The notes: generated by a model from the sequence alone, not told the origin. Numbered from the stretch's first letter, positions 33,497 to 42,286 are shown. The stretch: DNA of 64,000 bases from Halalkalibacter okhensis (GCF_000787375.1 NZ_JRJU01000021.1:1-64000), one strand, 5' to 3'. Numbers and translations are program-made.

Positions 33497-34000
33497 TTAA
33501 TGTACGCCTACACTAGTACTTCTTCTTTCTAACAATATCGTATCACGCCATCTCCCATCCATTTTACCTATTCGTTCTCGTCGGCCCACTTCTCGGAAAC
33601 CGTTTTTATAATGTATTTTAAGACTTGGTACATTTTCAGGGAAAATTCCCGATTGTAGCATCCAGAATCCATGTTCTTCACTTTTTTCAATTAGGGACTT
33701 TAACAGGAAACTTCCTATTCCTTTCCCCTTACTAAATTGACTAACGTAAATACTAACTTCTGCAACCCCTGCGTAGACACATCTATTTGAGACAGGACTT
33801 AATGCAGCCCACCCTAAAATTTCACCTTCTGATCGTACAACTAATCTACTTTTTTCAGTATGACTGTTATCCCAATCCTCCCAAGAAGGAGCTTCTTTTT
33901 GAAAAGTTGCATTTCCAGTAGCAATTCCTTCACGGTAAATTTCTCTAACCCGTCCCCAATCTTTTGGTAGCATTTCATCAACAAATATAGGATTTTCCAT
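33497..34000 (-). CDS. GNAT acetyltransferase, phosphinothricin-acetyltransferase type
   Basis: A 167-residue enzyme of the Pat/YwnH group. Typical features: REIYREGIATGNATF near the start, the acetyl-CoA loop SQFSKGKGIGSFLL, SLIEKSEEHGFWMLQSGIFP and HYKNGFREVGRRERIGKM near the end. Relatives acetylate phosphinothricin, methionine sulfone or similar small amines. ATG 34000 lacks a clear nearby ribosome site except AAAGAAGG about ten bases upstream. Next to a DinB-family gene. Confidence 0.9.
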   Translation of the reverse strand: MENPIFVDEMLPKDWGRVREIYREGIATGNATFQKEAPSWEDWDNSHTEKSRLVVRSEGEILGWAALSPVSNRCVYAGVAEVSIYVSQFSKGKGIGSFLLKSLIEKSEEHGFWMLQSGIFPENVPSLKIHYKNGFREVGRRERIGKMDGRWRDTILLERRSTSVGVH

Positions 34001-34033
34001 TTAATCACCTTCTTTCCTTGATCCATAAAACGT

Positions 34034-34552
34034 TTATCTATTCTTTAAGAGCATTCGCTTAATTAATCTAATCTGCCCGCGGTGATTTATTTCATCTTCC
34101 ATAACATGATACCAGAGCCAGTAGTTATTATGAGCAACACCATTTTCCCAATTGTTCTCCTGAAACAACCATTCTTCTTTTTTGGAACTTAACTGAGATA
34201 AAGTTTTCTCTCTCGTTTCAAATAATACCTTTAAGTAATAATCAAGTGGTTGATTTTTGATCTCATTACCTGCTTTCTCTCCAAGAAATAAAGCTGATTC
34301 CCAAAAGGTATACTCCGTTTCATTTAAATCTCTTTCTTCAAATGAAATAACCTGATGGACAAACTCAATCGCAGAGATATGCATTAAAAGCGCACCGATT
34401 GAATTAGCACCGTCATATGCGTAGTAATCTAAATCATCCTGACCTAAATCTTTAATATCATCCAGTAATACTTTTCGTGAATACTCTAACATGGAAACAA
34501 GCTCTCCCATTCTCCCATCATAACCATCTCTTTGTTTGATTCTAAAATCCAT
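34034..34552 (-). CDS. DinB/DUF664-family protein
   Basis: A 172-residue four-helix-bundle protein. The metal-binding histidines are visible in LLMHISAIEFVH near 57-66 and WYHVMEDEINHRGQI near 147-161. DinB-superfamily proteins include bacillithiol transferases and other thiol-dependent enzymes; the subtype here is unclear. ATG 34552 follows GGGAGGAG. Confidence 0.83.
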   Translation of the reverse strand: MDFRIKQRDGYDGRMGELVSMLEYSRKVLLDDIKDLGQDDLDYYAYDGANSIGALLMHISAIEFVHQVISFEERDLNETEYTFWESALFLGEKAGNEIKNQPLDYYLKVLFETREKTLSQLSSKKEEWLFQENNWENGVAHNNYWLWYHVMEDEINHRGQIRLIKRMLLKNR

Positions 34553-34760
34553 GTTTATTCTCCTCCCGCCCCATATCTATTAAGACTAACAAGAAATGAA
34601 AGAAGAACAAGACTGAAAATTCTTCATTTTTAATGTTATAATAGTAAATAGGGCAAACTGAAAAATCAGTTTGCCTTGTTTACTCTTATTAAGAAAACGG
34701 TCTCCACTAGTTAAAGCTTTTATCTTCAATTTTTACGTATATTCTCGCTTTGCTGATTTG

Positions 34761-34942
34761 GCGGATCCTCATTCCGCTATTCTAATTAAAAACCTTGTTT
34801 TAAGTGTGGTTTCGGATCCTGGTTCCGTTATTTTCCTATTTTGTCCTTAAAGTTCATTAGTTTTGTGACATTAGCGGAACTAGGATCCTCTTAACTCCTG
34901 GGAGAGCCATTTTTCTCAATTTAACGGAATCAGGATCCACTT
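34761..34942. repeat. Dispersed four-motif repeat, copy C
   Basis: Forward motifs GCGGATCCTCATTCCGCTAT (34761) and CGGATCCTGGTTCCGTTATT (about 34812), reverse ATTAGCGGAACTAGGATCC (about 34869) and TTTAACGGAATCAGGATCC (about 34920). Same order and spacing as copies A, B and D. Intergenic. Confidence 0.77.
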
Positions 34943-34996
34943 TGTCTCTACTCTACCATCTCAATATTAGCCCTTTAATGCTCCGAAGTTTACCAG

Positions 34997-35788
34997 TTAT
35001 AAAGATTGACTTGTTTCTACTCTAGTAGCTTTTCTACCTTTAACCTGCTTTAACGTTGCAACTATAAGAAAGCTAACGATTACTAATAAGAGCCATGAAC
35101 TAACCTTTCCTAAATGAACGAGACTCCACGCATCGGTTTGGTTTGGATATTCCCACGCGCCAAAGAAGGTGGCAATATTTTCGGCTATCCATATAAAAAA
35201 TCCAATCAGCACAAAGGATAGGGAAATTGGCATACGGTAACGAGTTCCATTCACCTCGTATGTGACCCATGATTTCCAAAAGACGATAATAACCAATCCA
35301 GATAGCCACCAACGGATGTCAATCCAATAATGATGAGTGAAAAAATTCAAATAAATCGCAGCTGCGAGTGTAACGACGACTAAAAACGGTGGCCACTTAA
35401 TTAGTTCAACCTTCAACCTCCGCCATGCTTGGCAAAGATAACTCGCTACACTTGCGTACATGAATCCACTATACAAAGGCACACCAAAAATTTTGAAATA
35501 GCCTTCCTCTGGATAAGACCAAGACCCCATATGTACCTTAAAAATCTCAAGAGCAAGACCGATAACGTGGAACAGTGTAATAACCTTTAGCTCATCTCGT
35601 GTTTCGAGTCCTGAACGAACCATCCACCACTGCATGAGAAGACAGATGATTAGTAACCAGTCATACCGTGGCAAAAAGGGGAGTGGGATGACTTGCGTTA
35701 AAGCCAAAGAGGCAAAGATAACGACAGGAAACAAGCATGATAGAGCCTGCTCCCAGCCAAAATGAACAAGTTGACTTACTGCTCTCAT
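34997..35788 (-). CDS. DUF817 integral membrane protein
   Basis: About 263 residues, eight or more helices, rich in Trp. The conserved segments FHVIGLALEIFKVHMGSWSY and FFIWIAENIATFFGAWEYPN are characteristic of DUF817. Function unknown. The start is ATG 35788 with a TGGAGG site that begins right after the stop of the upstream regulator gene, so these genes form an operon with DUF2975 and XRE genes. Confidence 0.85.
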   Translation of the reverse strand: MRAVSQLVHFGWEQALSCLFPVVIFASLALTQVIPLPFLPRYDWLLIICLLMQWWMVRSGLETRDELKVITLFHVIGLALEIFKVHMGSWSYPEEGYFKIFGVPLYSGFMYASVASYLCQAWRRLKVELIKWPPFLVVVTLAAAIYLNFFTHHYWIDIRWWLSGLVIIVFWKSWVTYEVNGTRYRMPISLSFVLIGFFIWIAENIATFFGAWEYPNQTDAWSLVHLGKVSSWLLLVIVSFLIVATLKQVKGRKATRVETSQSL

Positions 35789-35803
35789 ATGTTTTACCTC
35801 CAT

Positions 35804-36025
35804 TTACTCTTTGGCTTCATCATCACTTCGATATTCTAAAATATCTCCCGGTTGACAATCTAAAGCCTTACAAATCGCCTCTAAAGTGGAAAAGCGAATC
35901 GCCTTTGCCTTTCCGTTTTTCAAGATAGAGAGGTTAGCCATAGTTATTCCAACCCTCTCTGAAAGTTCCGTTACACTCATTTTCCTTTTAGCGAGCATCA
36001 CATCAATATTAATTATAATTGCCAT
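35804..36025 (-). CDS. XRE-family regulator (YozG-like)
   Basis: About 73 residues, nearly all helix-turn-helix: MSVTELSERVGITMANLSIL and FSTLEAICKALDCQPGDILE. Small Cro/CI-type regulators like this are commonly encoded next to DUF2975 membrane proteins (YozG beside YoaS in B. subtilis). ATG 36025, six bases after GAGGTG, is preferred over the GTG at 36034 within that site. Probably controls the surrounding three-gene operon. Confidence 0.88.
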   Translation of the reverse strand: MAIIINIDVMLAKRKMSVTELSERVGITMANLSILKNGKAKAIRFSTLEAICKALDCQPGDILEYRSDDEAKE

Positions 36026-36035
36026 CATATTCACC

Positions 36036-36512
36036 TCAAACCGTTAAATCATTTTCTGATTTTATCTTGATCGCTTCTTGTAAAAGTTTCTGGAGAACAG
36101 CAGCAAAGACGGCGATTACCGCTGAACCAAAAACAACTACTAACCCGATGACTATGATACCTGGCGCGTCGTCCACCTCTGCGATGAGATATAGAAATGG
36201 CTGAGCTATTAAATAAAAGCTACCGATTGTGATTGCACAGTATTTTATTATTTTTAAAGCTCTTACAGAAATTTGGGAGAATGCTATGTTCTTATCAATG
36301 TAGCTTAAAAGTCGAAACGCCTGATACAAGGCAATAAAATACGGAATCGCTGTAACATACATGATGATTACAATTGGATATAGCATATGGGCATAATCTG
36401 GATTCACTGGATTATTAATCAACCAAGGTAAACCCAATAGACATAGGGCAAGAACGGGAGCCCCAATTAGAAAAACAGCTATTTTTAAAAAGAGTGTTGA
36501 ACCTTGTTTCAT
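36036..36512 (-). CDS. DUF2975 membrane protein (YoaS-like)
   Basis: About 158 residues with four helices. Conserved DUF2975 pieces are YQAFRLLSYIDKNIAFSQIS and the following ALKIIKYCAITIGSFY. Function unknown; always paired with a small XRE regulator, as here (two bases between stop and the next ribosome site). ATG 36512 follows GTGAGGTG. Confidence 0.85.
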   Translation of the reverse strand: MKQGSTLFLKIAVFLIGAPVLALCLLGLPWLINNPVNPDYAHMLYPIVIIMYVTAIPYFIALYQAFRLLSYIDKNIAFSQISVRALKIIKYCAITIGSFYLIAQPFLYLIAEVDDAPGIIVIGLVVVFGSAVIAVFAAVLQKLLQEAIKIKSENDLTV

Positions 36513-36628
36513 AAAAAACACCTCACTTCATTTATAAAATTGATTATAATACACTTTTTATTGTTTTACGATAAAAAAATATCTTTTTTTATTATATTTT
36601 TACTGTTATATATATATTCCATACAAAA

Positions 36629-36655
36629 AAGCATTCCTCATTATAAGAAATGCTT
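36629..36655 (-). terminator. Terminator of the second ECF operon
   Basis: AAGCATT and AATGCTT arms with an inner CT/AG helix, followed on the minus strand by TTTTTTG, 90 bp after the anti-sigma gene. Confidence 0.65.
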
Positions 36656-36745
36656 GATGGAACATGATTTATTATTTACTAAAAACATGCTTCAACAGTG
36701 ATTAACTTCTCACTATCTTTAACCGTGGCCCCCATTCATGACGAC

Positions 36746-37990
36746 TTAATTATAAATCGTACCACCAGCAGGACGGTCATACCAATTCCAAAAATCGACT
36801 TCTCCTAATGTTGCAAAGATGATTGAGTTATTTTCCTGAAGTGTGAGTAGCTCTTTTGTTGGACCAGTAACCACCACTCCATACGTTTTCACACCATTTT
36901 CTTCAACATAGTTATACCGATCTTCAATACTCGTTTCATTATTGAAGTACCAAATATATCGCTCGACTAGCTTTTTGTTTTCAGCTAGAAACTGTAGCCC
37001 TGTTTTAAATGCTTCAGCGCGTTTATGGCCATCTCCTCTTATTCGAATCGATCCCCCATCTCGTGAAAAATCAAATATTGCATGTTCATGGAAACCCCAG
37101 ATATCGCTATTGGCACTTAAGTATGGTGAGTGGTAAGTGTCCCCTTTCCCTTCTGTACCTGTATCAATGGCATACCATACTATATCCAAGTCATAGTCAT
37201 GTAATAAAGCATACACATCGTCTATGTCGTATAATTGATCAAATGTTATCGCCAGTTCAGAAACCGTCCCTTTTGGAAGCAAATCAAGCGTATTCCATGT
37301 ATCCTGTAACGTCTCTTGATAAAAAGTCTGCTCAGTTTCTGGTTGATTTTCTACAAATTGAGGATGCATAAAATATAACTTTACATCATATTGTCCGTCT
37401 GTCCACTCTCTATTTACATTAAGGAGATTAAAAAACATCTTCCCATGAAGTTGACCTATGGACTTATGCTCTCTTCCTAGCTGTTTTTGAATTTGAAAAT
37501 CGATATCCATTGTATAATAAAAGTTTGTGTTCATTCCTCCACCGGCAAGGTAGACGTTAGGCATGGTCATTTGTGTCGCTGTTCGAATGACTTGAATTGC
37601 TTTTTCCCCTCTTCCTTCATCCGTTCCAAAACCAAAAAAGAAAGCCGTAAGAATTCCAGATATGATACTAACACCAATGAATAACATAAAAATAGTCAAC
37701 GCATTCATCAACCGATTTTTCCACTTGGCCTTACGTAACCATTTCTTTTGTTTTTTTATTGGAATATCGTCGAGCAATCTTTCTTGATCATTTAACCTAT
37801 CTCCTACATGAAGATGATTCTCTTCCTGTTTTTCAATATCTTGATTTAGCAAGAGCTCACATTGAGAACAGCCTTGCAAATGTTCTTCAATTTCTTTTTC
37901 ATCCTTTTCTCGGCACTCTCCATTCATGTACGACTTCCATTTAGATTTGACCTCATTACAATCCAAGTTCCTCATCCCCTTTATATTCAT
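36746..37990 (-). CDS. Large membrane anti-sigma factor with zf-HC2 domain
   Basis: About 409-414 residues. An N-terminal zinc anti-sigma domain (EIEEHLQGCSQCELLL) is followed by one TM helix near 95-115 and a 290-residue extracytoplasmic region resembling the 'sigma factor regulator' N- and C-terminal domains. It would hold the ECF sigma factor at the membrane until an envelope signal arrives. The start is ATG 37990 or ATG 37975; both overlap the sigma gene, so translation is coupled. Confidence 0.85.
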   Translation of the reverse strand: MNIKGMRNLDCNEVKSKWKSYMNGECREKDEKEIEEHLQGCSQCELLLNQDIEKQEENHLHVGDRLNDQERLLDDIPIKKQKKWLRKAKWKNRLMNALTIFMLFIGVSIISGILTAFFFGFGTDEGRGEKAIQVIRTATQMTMPNVYLAGGGMNTNFYYTMDIDFQIQKQLGREHKSIGQLHGKMFFNLLNVNREWTDGQYDVKLYFMHPQFVENQPETEQTFYQETLQDTWNTLDLLPKGTVSELAITFDQLYDIDDVYALLHDYDLDIVWYAIDTGTEGKGDTYHSPYLSANSDIWGFHEHAIFDFSRDGGSIRIRGDGHKRAEAFKTGLQFLAENKKLVERYIWYFNNETSIEDRYNYVEENGVKTYGVVVTGPTKELLTLQENNSIIFATLGEVDFWNWYDRPAGGTIYN

Positions 37991-38483
37991 ATTCTTCAGC
38001 CATTTTCTTTTCTACTTCCTTTCTTCCTCGGTAGATACTGACCTTAACCTTTGCAATCGAGATATCAAAGATGTCGGCAATTTCTTGATAAGAAAATCGA
38101 TAATAATCTCTTAATAAAACGACATTCCTCTTAGAAACAGATAAACTAGCAAGAGCTTTAAACCAATGATCAAGCCTATCCTTAAGCAAATACTCTTGTT
38201 CTGCACTTTTCACTTGTCTCTCGATTAAATGATCAAGATCTTCGTAATATGTGATTCGTTTCTCCTTCCGAATTACATCAATGAACGTATGATTAGCTAC
38301 TTTGAACAACCAAGGCTTGATTTTCTCCTCTTGATAACTATCTATATAAAAGTAGGCTCGATAAAACGTTTCTTGAACAATGTCCTCAGCCAAGGATTTA
38401 TTTTTACAAAGCGAAAAAATATACTGATAGAGATCCTTCATATAAAGGGAGTATATCTGTTCTAAACTAATATCCTTCTCCAT
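37956..38483 (-). CDS. ECF RNA polymerase sigma factor
   Basis: A 175-residue ECF sigma factor. Region 2 (LAEDIVQETFYRAYFYIDSY, KPWLFKVANHTFIDVIRKE) and region 4 (VVLLRDYYRFSYQEIADIFD, AKVKVSIYRGRKEVEKK) are complete. SigM/SigX-like in general features but not assignable to one. ATG 38483 follows AAAGGAGG. A TGTAAC-N16-CGT promoter lies just upstream, so it likely drives its own gene and the coupled anti-sigma gene. Confidence 0.9.
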   Translation of the reverse strand: MEKDISLEQIYSLYMKDLYQYIFSLCKNKSLAEDIVQETFYRAYFYIDSYQEEKIKPWLFKVANHTFIDVIRKEKRITYYEDLDHLIERQVKSAEQEYLLKDRLDHWFKALASLSVSKRNVVLLRDYYRFSYQEIADIFDISIAKVKVSIYRGRKEVEKKMAEEYEYKGDEELGL

Positions 38484-38503
38484 CGAAGCCTCCTTTCACT
38501 ATA

Positions 38504-38531
38504 ACCACGGATGCAGAAAGAAAAAGTTACA
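38504..38531 (-). promoter_or_regulatory. Predicted ECF promoter
   Basis: On the minus strand TGTAAC, 16-bp spacer, CGTGGT, ending 21 bp upstream of the sigma start. It follows the same TGNAAC-N16-NGT pattern as the ylaABCD promoter. Confidence 0.6.
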
Positions 38532-38581
38532 GCCGTTACTCACCTTTTTTTAAAATTCGTGATGTTATAGCAAATTTGAAC

Positions 38582-38612
38582 AAAAAATACGTCCCTGTCT
38601 CCTTCAGGAACG
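38582..38612 (-). terminator. Terminator of the 93-residue membrane gene
   Basis: CGTTCCTG and CAGGGACG form an 8-bp stem with one G-T pair, followed on the minus strand by TATTTTTTG. Confidence 0.7.
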
Positions 38613-38631
38613 CACTTTCAAATACGATGTA

Positions 38632-38913
38632 TTAAACTTTTTTCTCTAATGCTTTTATTCCTCTAATAACCCAATATAACACGATCCATGGGAAAATGAA
38701 TTTGGTCGACCATTCAATGAATCCTACAATGAAATAAAACTGATAACCAAAATAAGGAAAGACTACACTAAGCGCTGCAAACATCCCTGCCGCAATGATT
38801 AAACCTTTTACCATACGACTTAAACTGATCCTTCTTATAAAAAGCGTAAGTGCAATTAAAAATAAAATAGTTAGTAGTACGACTAACAAATCATAAACCC
38901 TCAAATACTCCAT
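38632..38913 (-). CDS. Three-TM membrane protein, unknown
   Basis: A 93-residue protein with helices near 8-26, 35-55 and 61-84 and a basic end (KALEKKV). ATG 38913 is 14 bp downstream of the hydrolase stop, after GAGGGGAAAC, suggesting cotranscription. Family not recognised. Confidence 0.6.
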   Translation of the reverse strand: MEYLRVYDLLVVLLTILFLIALTLFIRRISLSRMVKGLIIAAGMFAALSVVFPYFGYQFYFIVGFIEWSTKFIFPWIVLYWVIRGIKALEKKV

Positions 38914-38927
38914 TGTTTCCCCTCATT

Positions 38928-39731
38928 TCATTTTATCGCTACGACATTTCGTGGTAAAACACTCTTTTCTATCCAATGTTTTATCATCTGATTAAAGAAC
39001 TCAGGATTATTCATAGAGATTCCATGACCGACTTTAGGAATTATTATCCCTGTACAATTCGGATTGTTTAAAACGAGATCTTTTGCTGAGCTTTTCATGA
39101 TTGCTTTCTCTCTTTCACCGACAGTTACTAATATTCTGCTGTTGGCTTTGTTAAAGTCTTCGGGGATTTTAAACGCCATATTTTCTTGCAATATTGTTAT
39201 AAGGGTCTCTGATTTCATATTCGAGCTTTCTTTATAATAGATTTCAAAATGATCTTTTTCGACATACAATGTTTTGGCTTGAAGCTTTGAGAATGATTTA
39301 TTTTTAATTAGTGGAAAGGTTAGTTCAACTATAGGACTAATAAGTTTACTAGCTAACCAATTAGGCCTAACTAGCGCGCTATTTATGATTGCGTAGTCAA
39401 TTAAATTGGGTTTCATACTTAACATTTGAACAATTACTTGTGCTCCTAATGAAAATCCAACAACAATGACCTTCGTTTCTTTTGCTAAATATTTAATACA
39501 ATCAATCACTTTTTCAGCGCTGATTTTAATAGAAAAAGGAGTAACATCCTTACTTTTCCCTTGTTCTGGTAAATCTATTGCAACACAATGATAATCACTG
39601 AAGTATTGAATTTGTTTATCCCACATCCAACTGCTTACTCCACCACCATGTAAAAATACCAATAACGACCCATCTTTATTCCCATACTCTTGATAATGTA
39701 AATCCACTGATTTCACCACTCTTAAGGTCAT
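38928..39731 (-). CDS. Alpha/beta-hydrolase
   Basis: A 267-residue hydrolase of the alpha/beta fold. The oxyanion HGGGVSSWMWD near 29-39, nucleophile elbow VGFSLGAQ near 92-99 and the final catalytic His in KVGHGISMNNPE are present; the acid residue is less clear. Substrate unknown, most likely an ester or lactone. The ATG at 39731 lies three bases after the acetyltransferase stop, so the two are cotranscribed. Confidence 0.88.
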   Translation of the reverse strand: MTLRVVKSVDLHYQEYGNKDGSLLVFLHGGGVSSWMWDKQIQYFSDYHCVAIDLPEQGKSKDVTPFSIKISAEKVIDCIKYLAKETKVIVVGFSLGAQVIVQMLSMKPNLIDYAIINSALVRPNWLASKLISPIVELTFPLIKNKSFSKLQAKTLYVEKDHFEIYYKESSNMKSETLITILQENMAFKIPEDFNKANSRILVTVGEREKAIMKSSAKDLVLNNPNCTGIIIPKVGHGISMNNPEFFNQMIKHWIEKSVLPRNVVAIK

Positions 39732-39734
39732 TTT

Positions 39735-40286
39735 TTACTGGAAATCTTTAGGGTTAATAATTGCTAACACTTGATGATCTTCCCATGTGCCATTAATTTT
39801 TACGTTTTGTATGGCTACTCCTTCTTTATGAAATCCAGCCTTTTCTAGAACACGAATGGAACCAATATTATGTGGCATCACACCTGCTTCAATTCTATGT
39901 AGCTCAAGCTGATTAAAAGCATAATCTACCATTAATTTTACAGCTTCTGTTCCATATCCTCTTCCATTATATTCCCTACCTAAGAAATATCCGATAAACG
40001 CACTCTGAAGTGAGCCACGCATGATTTGAAAAAGACTTATTGTGCCTATCAATGTATGTGCATGATGGTAGATTCCAAACTGGTACTCTAAATCATTTTC
40101 CATATTTTCTTTCCATTTTTGGATATATTTTTGTTGTTGAATAAGCGTGTAATATGTATCAGAACGAACCATTGCAAATGGTTCAAAGAATTCCTTATTT
40201 TGCAATTGCAGTTGAAGTAGATCGTTGGCATCCGTTACATGAAAAGGTCTTAAAAAAATATTCGTAGATGAAAGTATTGAAATCAC
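39735..40286 (-). CDS. GNAT acetyltransferase, RimJ type (YjcK-like)
   Basis: A 183-residue enzyme: NIFLRPFHVTDANDLLQLQL at the start, acetyl-CoA loop GREYNGRGYGTEAVKLMVD, and RVLEKAGFHKEGVAIQNVKI near the end. Resembles the YjcK/RimJ ribosomal-protein alanine acetyltransferase group. The apparent start is GTG 40286, three bases after AAAGGTGT, which is tight, so the start is not certain. Confidence 0.87.
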   Translation of the reverse strand: MISILSSTNIFLRPFHVTDANDLLQLQLQNKEFFEPFAMVRSDTYYTLIQQQKYIQKWKENMENDLEYQFGIYHHAHTLIGTISLFQIMRGSLQSAFIGYFLGREYNGRGYGTEAVKLMVDYAFNQLELHRIEAGVMPHNIGSIRVLEKAGFHKEGVAIQNVKINGTWEDHQVLAIINPKDFQ

Positions 40287-40379
40287 ACACCTTTAGTTAT
40301 ATATTGATCCTTTGTAAACTACCTTATTTTACCATAAAATGTAATGATCTATTAACCTATTCTTCATATTAGCTACAAA

Positions 40380-40411
40380 GAATGCGCTCCTGTTGCAACA
40401 AGAGCGCATTC
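40380..40411. terminator. Bidirectional terminator-like hairpin
   Basis: GAATGCGCTC pairs with GAGCGCATTC with an inner TGTT/AACA helix. It follows the decayed reading frame at 40429-40599. Confidence 0.65.
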
Positions 40412-40428
40412 ACCCAATTTGTTATATA

Positions 40429-40599
40429 TTATTTTAAATCTACTTCCACAACCAACTCATCCAAGACCATGATGTTATACATATATAAGAACGTATCTTC
40501 AATCGCTTCTATTTTAGGATAAACAATTTCAACAAAGTCATGATCATGCTTGTTGAAGGATAGTGCTTTATACACTTCATCACTTTTTTCATTATCGAA
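40429..40599 (-). pseudogene. C-terminal remnant of an unidentified gene
   Basis: A 56-codon minus-strand frame with no start codon, open from a TAA at 40600-40602 to a TAA at 40429. It reads FDNEKSDEVYKALSFNKHDH, then VEIVYPKIEAIEDTFLYMYN and a normal-looking acidic end DELVVEVDLK, followed by a terminator. Composition is protein-like but there is no way to translate it. I cannot name the family. Confidence 0.5.
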
Positions 40600-40609
40600 T
40601 TAGCATAAA

Positions 40610-40915
40610 TTATTTTATTCTTATCTGCTCTTCATGATTAGCCAACTCAATTAAAAAAGGTTGTAGTAAAAACACTAAACATGCTAAAACAAAGAAAATA
40701 ATTAACACCAATAAAGAATTCATATTAAAAACTATTGGAAGAAGCATGGGACTTAAAACAATAAGGGAAGATATGAAAATGCGTACCCTCGATTTCTCAG
40801 AATGGTACTGCTTCCCTTCACAATGCGGACATTTCATCCCTATATCCAACGTGAATCCTCGTTTGATTGTTTCTTTCCAGCTCCATTTTTTATTGCACAT
40901 TTGACAAGTGGGCAT
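40610..40915 (-). CDS. CXXC-20-CXXC zinc-ribbon membrane protein, second copy
   Basis: A 101-residue protein with CQMC and CPHC around 22 residues (two more than the typical 20), then two membrane helices and a polar end. It is a divergent relative of the gene at 11639-11935 (TIGR04104-like). ATG 40915 has GGGGATG upstream. Confidence 0.72.
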   Translation of the reverse strand: MPTCQMCNKKWSWKETIKRGFTLDIGMKCPHCEGKQYHSEKSRVRIFISSLIVLSPMLLPIVFNMNSLLVLIIFFVLACLVFLLQPFLIELANHEEQIRIK

Positions 40916-41006
40916 TGCTCATCCCCCTGTCTTCTTGTTAGATAAAATTAGTTTAAAAAATACACTCTTCTCAAACCACTAATTTAGCTGTTCTAAAAAA
41001 ACCTCT

Positions 41007-41444
41007 TCAGGATTTTTGATTGTTATCAGAAAACAGCTTAAACAGAAACATTACTACAACTGCTAACTGGTACCGTTTTTCATATGTTAAAGAATCGCAG
41101 TCACTCATAAATGCATTTATTTCTTTTTCTTCTAGCTTTGCATATAGGGCCAGTGTCTCAAAAGAAACCTGGAATTGTTGATTCAGTATTTCGGTGATTG
41201 CTTTTACTCTTTCATCCGACGTCACTAGCGTCATTCCGTCTGATAATAAACCAATCATTGATACCATATGCCCTACCTTTTCGTGAGGTAAATGGGCTAA
41301 GTCCGTTTCATAATTAGCAAAATCCAACACTTCTTTTTCATCCAGTCCACTAATTAAGCCAAAAGTGTGAGGAGTTAGTTTATAATCGTCAAGAATGCTT
41401 TTCAAATGATCTCTTGGGTCTCCACTTTTAATATCCATTTTCAC
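41007..41444 (-). CDS. Protein with two HTH-like repeats
   Basis: A 145-residue protein. Residues about 14-45 (LDDYKLTPHTFGLISGLDEK) and 86-117 (LNQQFQVSFETLALYAKLEE) are repeats of one another; each is followed by a second similar block, as in XRE-type helix-turn-helix domains. Probably a DNA-binding or adaptor protein. Start GTG 41444 or ATG 41438 after GGAGAG. Family name not known to me. Confidence 0.65.
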   Translation of the reverse strand: MKMDIKSGDPRDHLKSILDDYKLTPHTFGLISGLDEKEVLDFANYETDLAHLPHEKVGHMVSMIGLLSDGMTLVTSDERVKAITEILNQQFQVSFETLALYAKLEEKEINAFMSDCDSLTYEKRYQLAVVVMFLFKLFSDNNQKS

Positions 41445-41569
41445 TTAATCTCTCCAATCCAATCACCTTTTAATACGTAGAGACGCTGCTCCATTTCCTT
41501 ATTTCGTTACTTGGAAAGCCCATGTTTGTTTTAATTTTAACATTAATTTCTTTTTCTTTTGGTATAAAA

Positions 41570-41608
41570 AGAAAAAAGCGCCCTATTTAGAAAAGAACGC
41601 CTTTTTAC
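41570..41608 (-). terminator. Weak terminator after the DUF4871-like gene
   Basis: On the minus strand an AAAGGCG/CGCTTT stem with a bulged G is followed by TTTTTTC. Confidence 0.4.
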
Positions 41609-41650
41609 CTGCTAACGTTAAAGAGCATCAATAACAATGACCTCTCTCAT

Positions 41651-42170
41651 TTATTCATTAATATCAAAAACCAAAATATCAAATAAGTCATCATTTGAGT
41701 ACAGTAAAAATGCCCATTCGCCTGTTACTGGTAATTTTATATTAGAAGGCATATGTGAATCGGCACCATTATTTTCTCCCCCCGGCTTGATTTGTCCAAA
41801 TAGAATCTCCACCTGGTCCATTGTATAGAACTTGATGCACGGTTTGTGTTTCTTTGTGAAAGCCAACAACGGTTAACTCCACATTCTCAACACCCCATAG
41901 ATGCCACATCCATTTTTGACCATTTAGCACGGGCATATCAGCACCGATGACTCCGGATTTTTTTTCATTTCCAATGATGCCTCTATCACCAAATTCAACA
42001 GCTTTCTTTTCCCAATCAATTACGGAAAAATCACTCTCTTGAACAAACCCAGGAATATTTTCTGGCAAAAGAATAGTTGATTCTACTGTCTCATTAGAAC
42101 TACAAGCAATTGCCATAAATGATAGGCCAATTAATACAAAAATCATCCAAAATTTTTTCAAAAAAGTCAT
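41651..42170 (-). pseudogene. DUF4871-like lipoprotein, frameshifted in a C6/G6 tract
   Basis: The first frame (42170-41769) encodes a lipoprotein: signal with FMAIACSSN lipobox, then VIGADMPVLNGQKWMWHLWG and VLYNGPGGDSIWTNQAGG. It shifts at a run of six C on the plus strand (41778-41783). With five, the frame continues as GENNGADSHMPSNIKLPVTG through LYSNDDLFDILVFDINE to the stop at 41651, giving about 172 residues of DUF4871 type. One extra base therefore breaks the gene; slippage, phase variation or sequencing error are all possible. Confidence 0.8.
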
Positions 42171-42286
42171 CTCCTATAAGTTCGTTGAAAACTTATTTTG
42201 TACCACCTTTACAATTCAACAACCGCTAGTCATCTTAGTTCTAGCTGAAAAAAAGGAAACTTCTATACTTCAACATCAAATACTTA

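Noticed and set aside
41507-41560. Sequence near the Cdd1 gene start (17500) repeated, reading MLKLK at both places
   Set aside because: Only about 22 bp is shared, followed by a stop after 14 codons at 41507; the match is AT-rich and may be promoter similarity.
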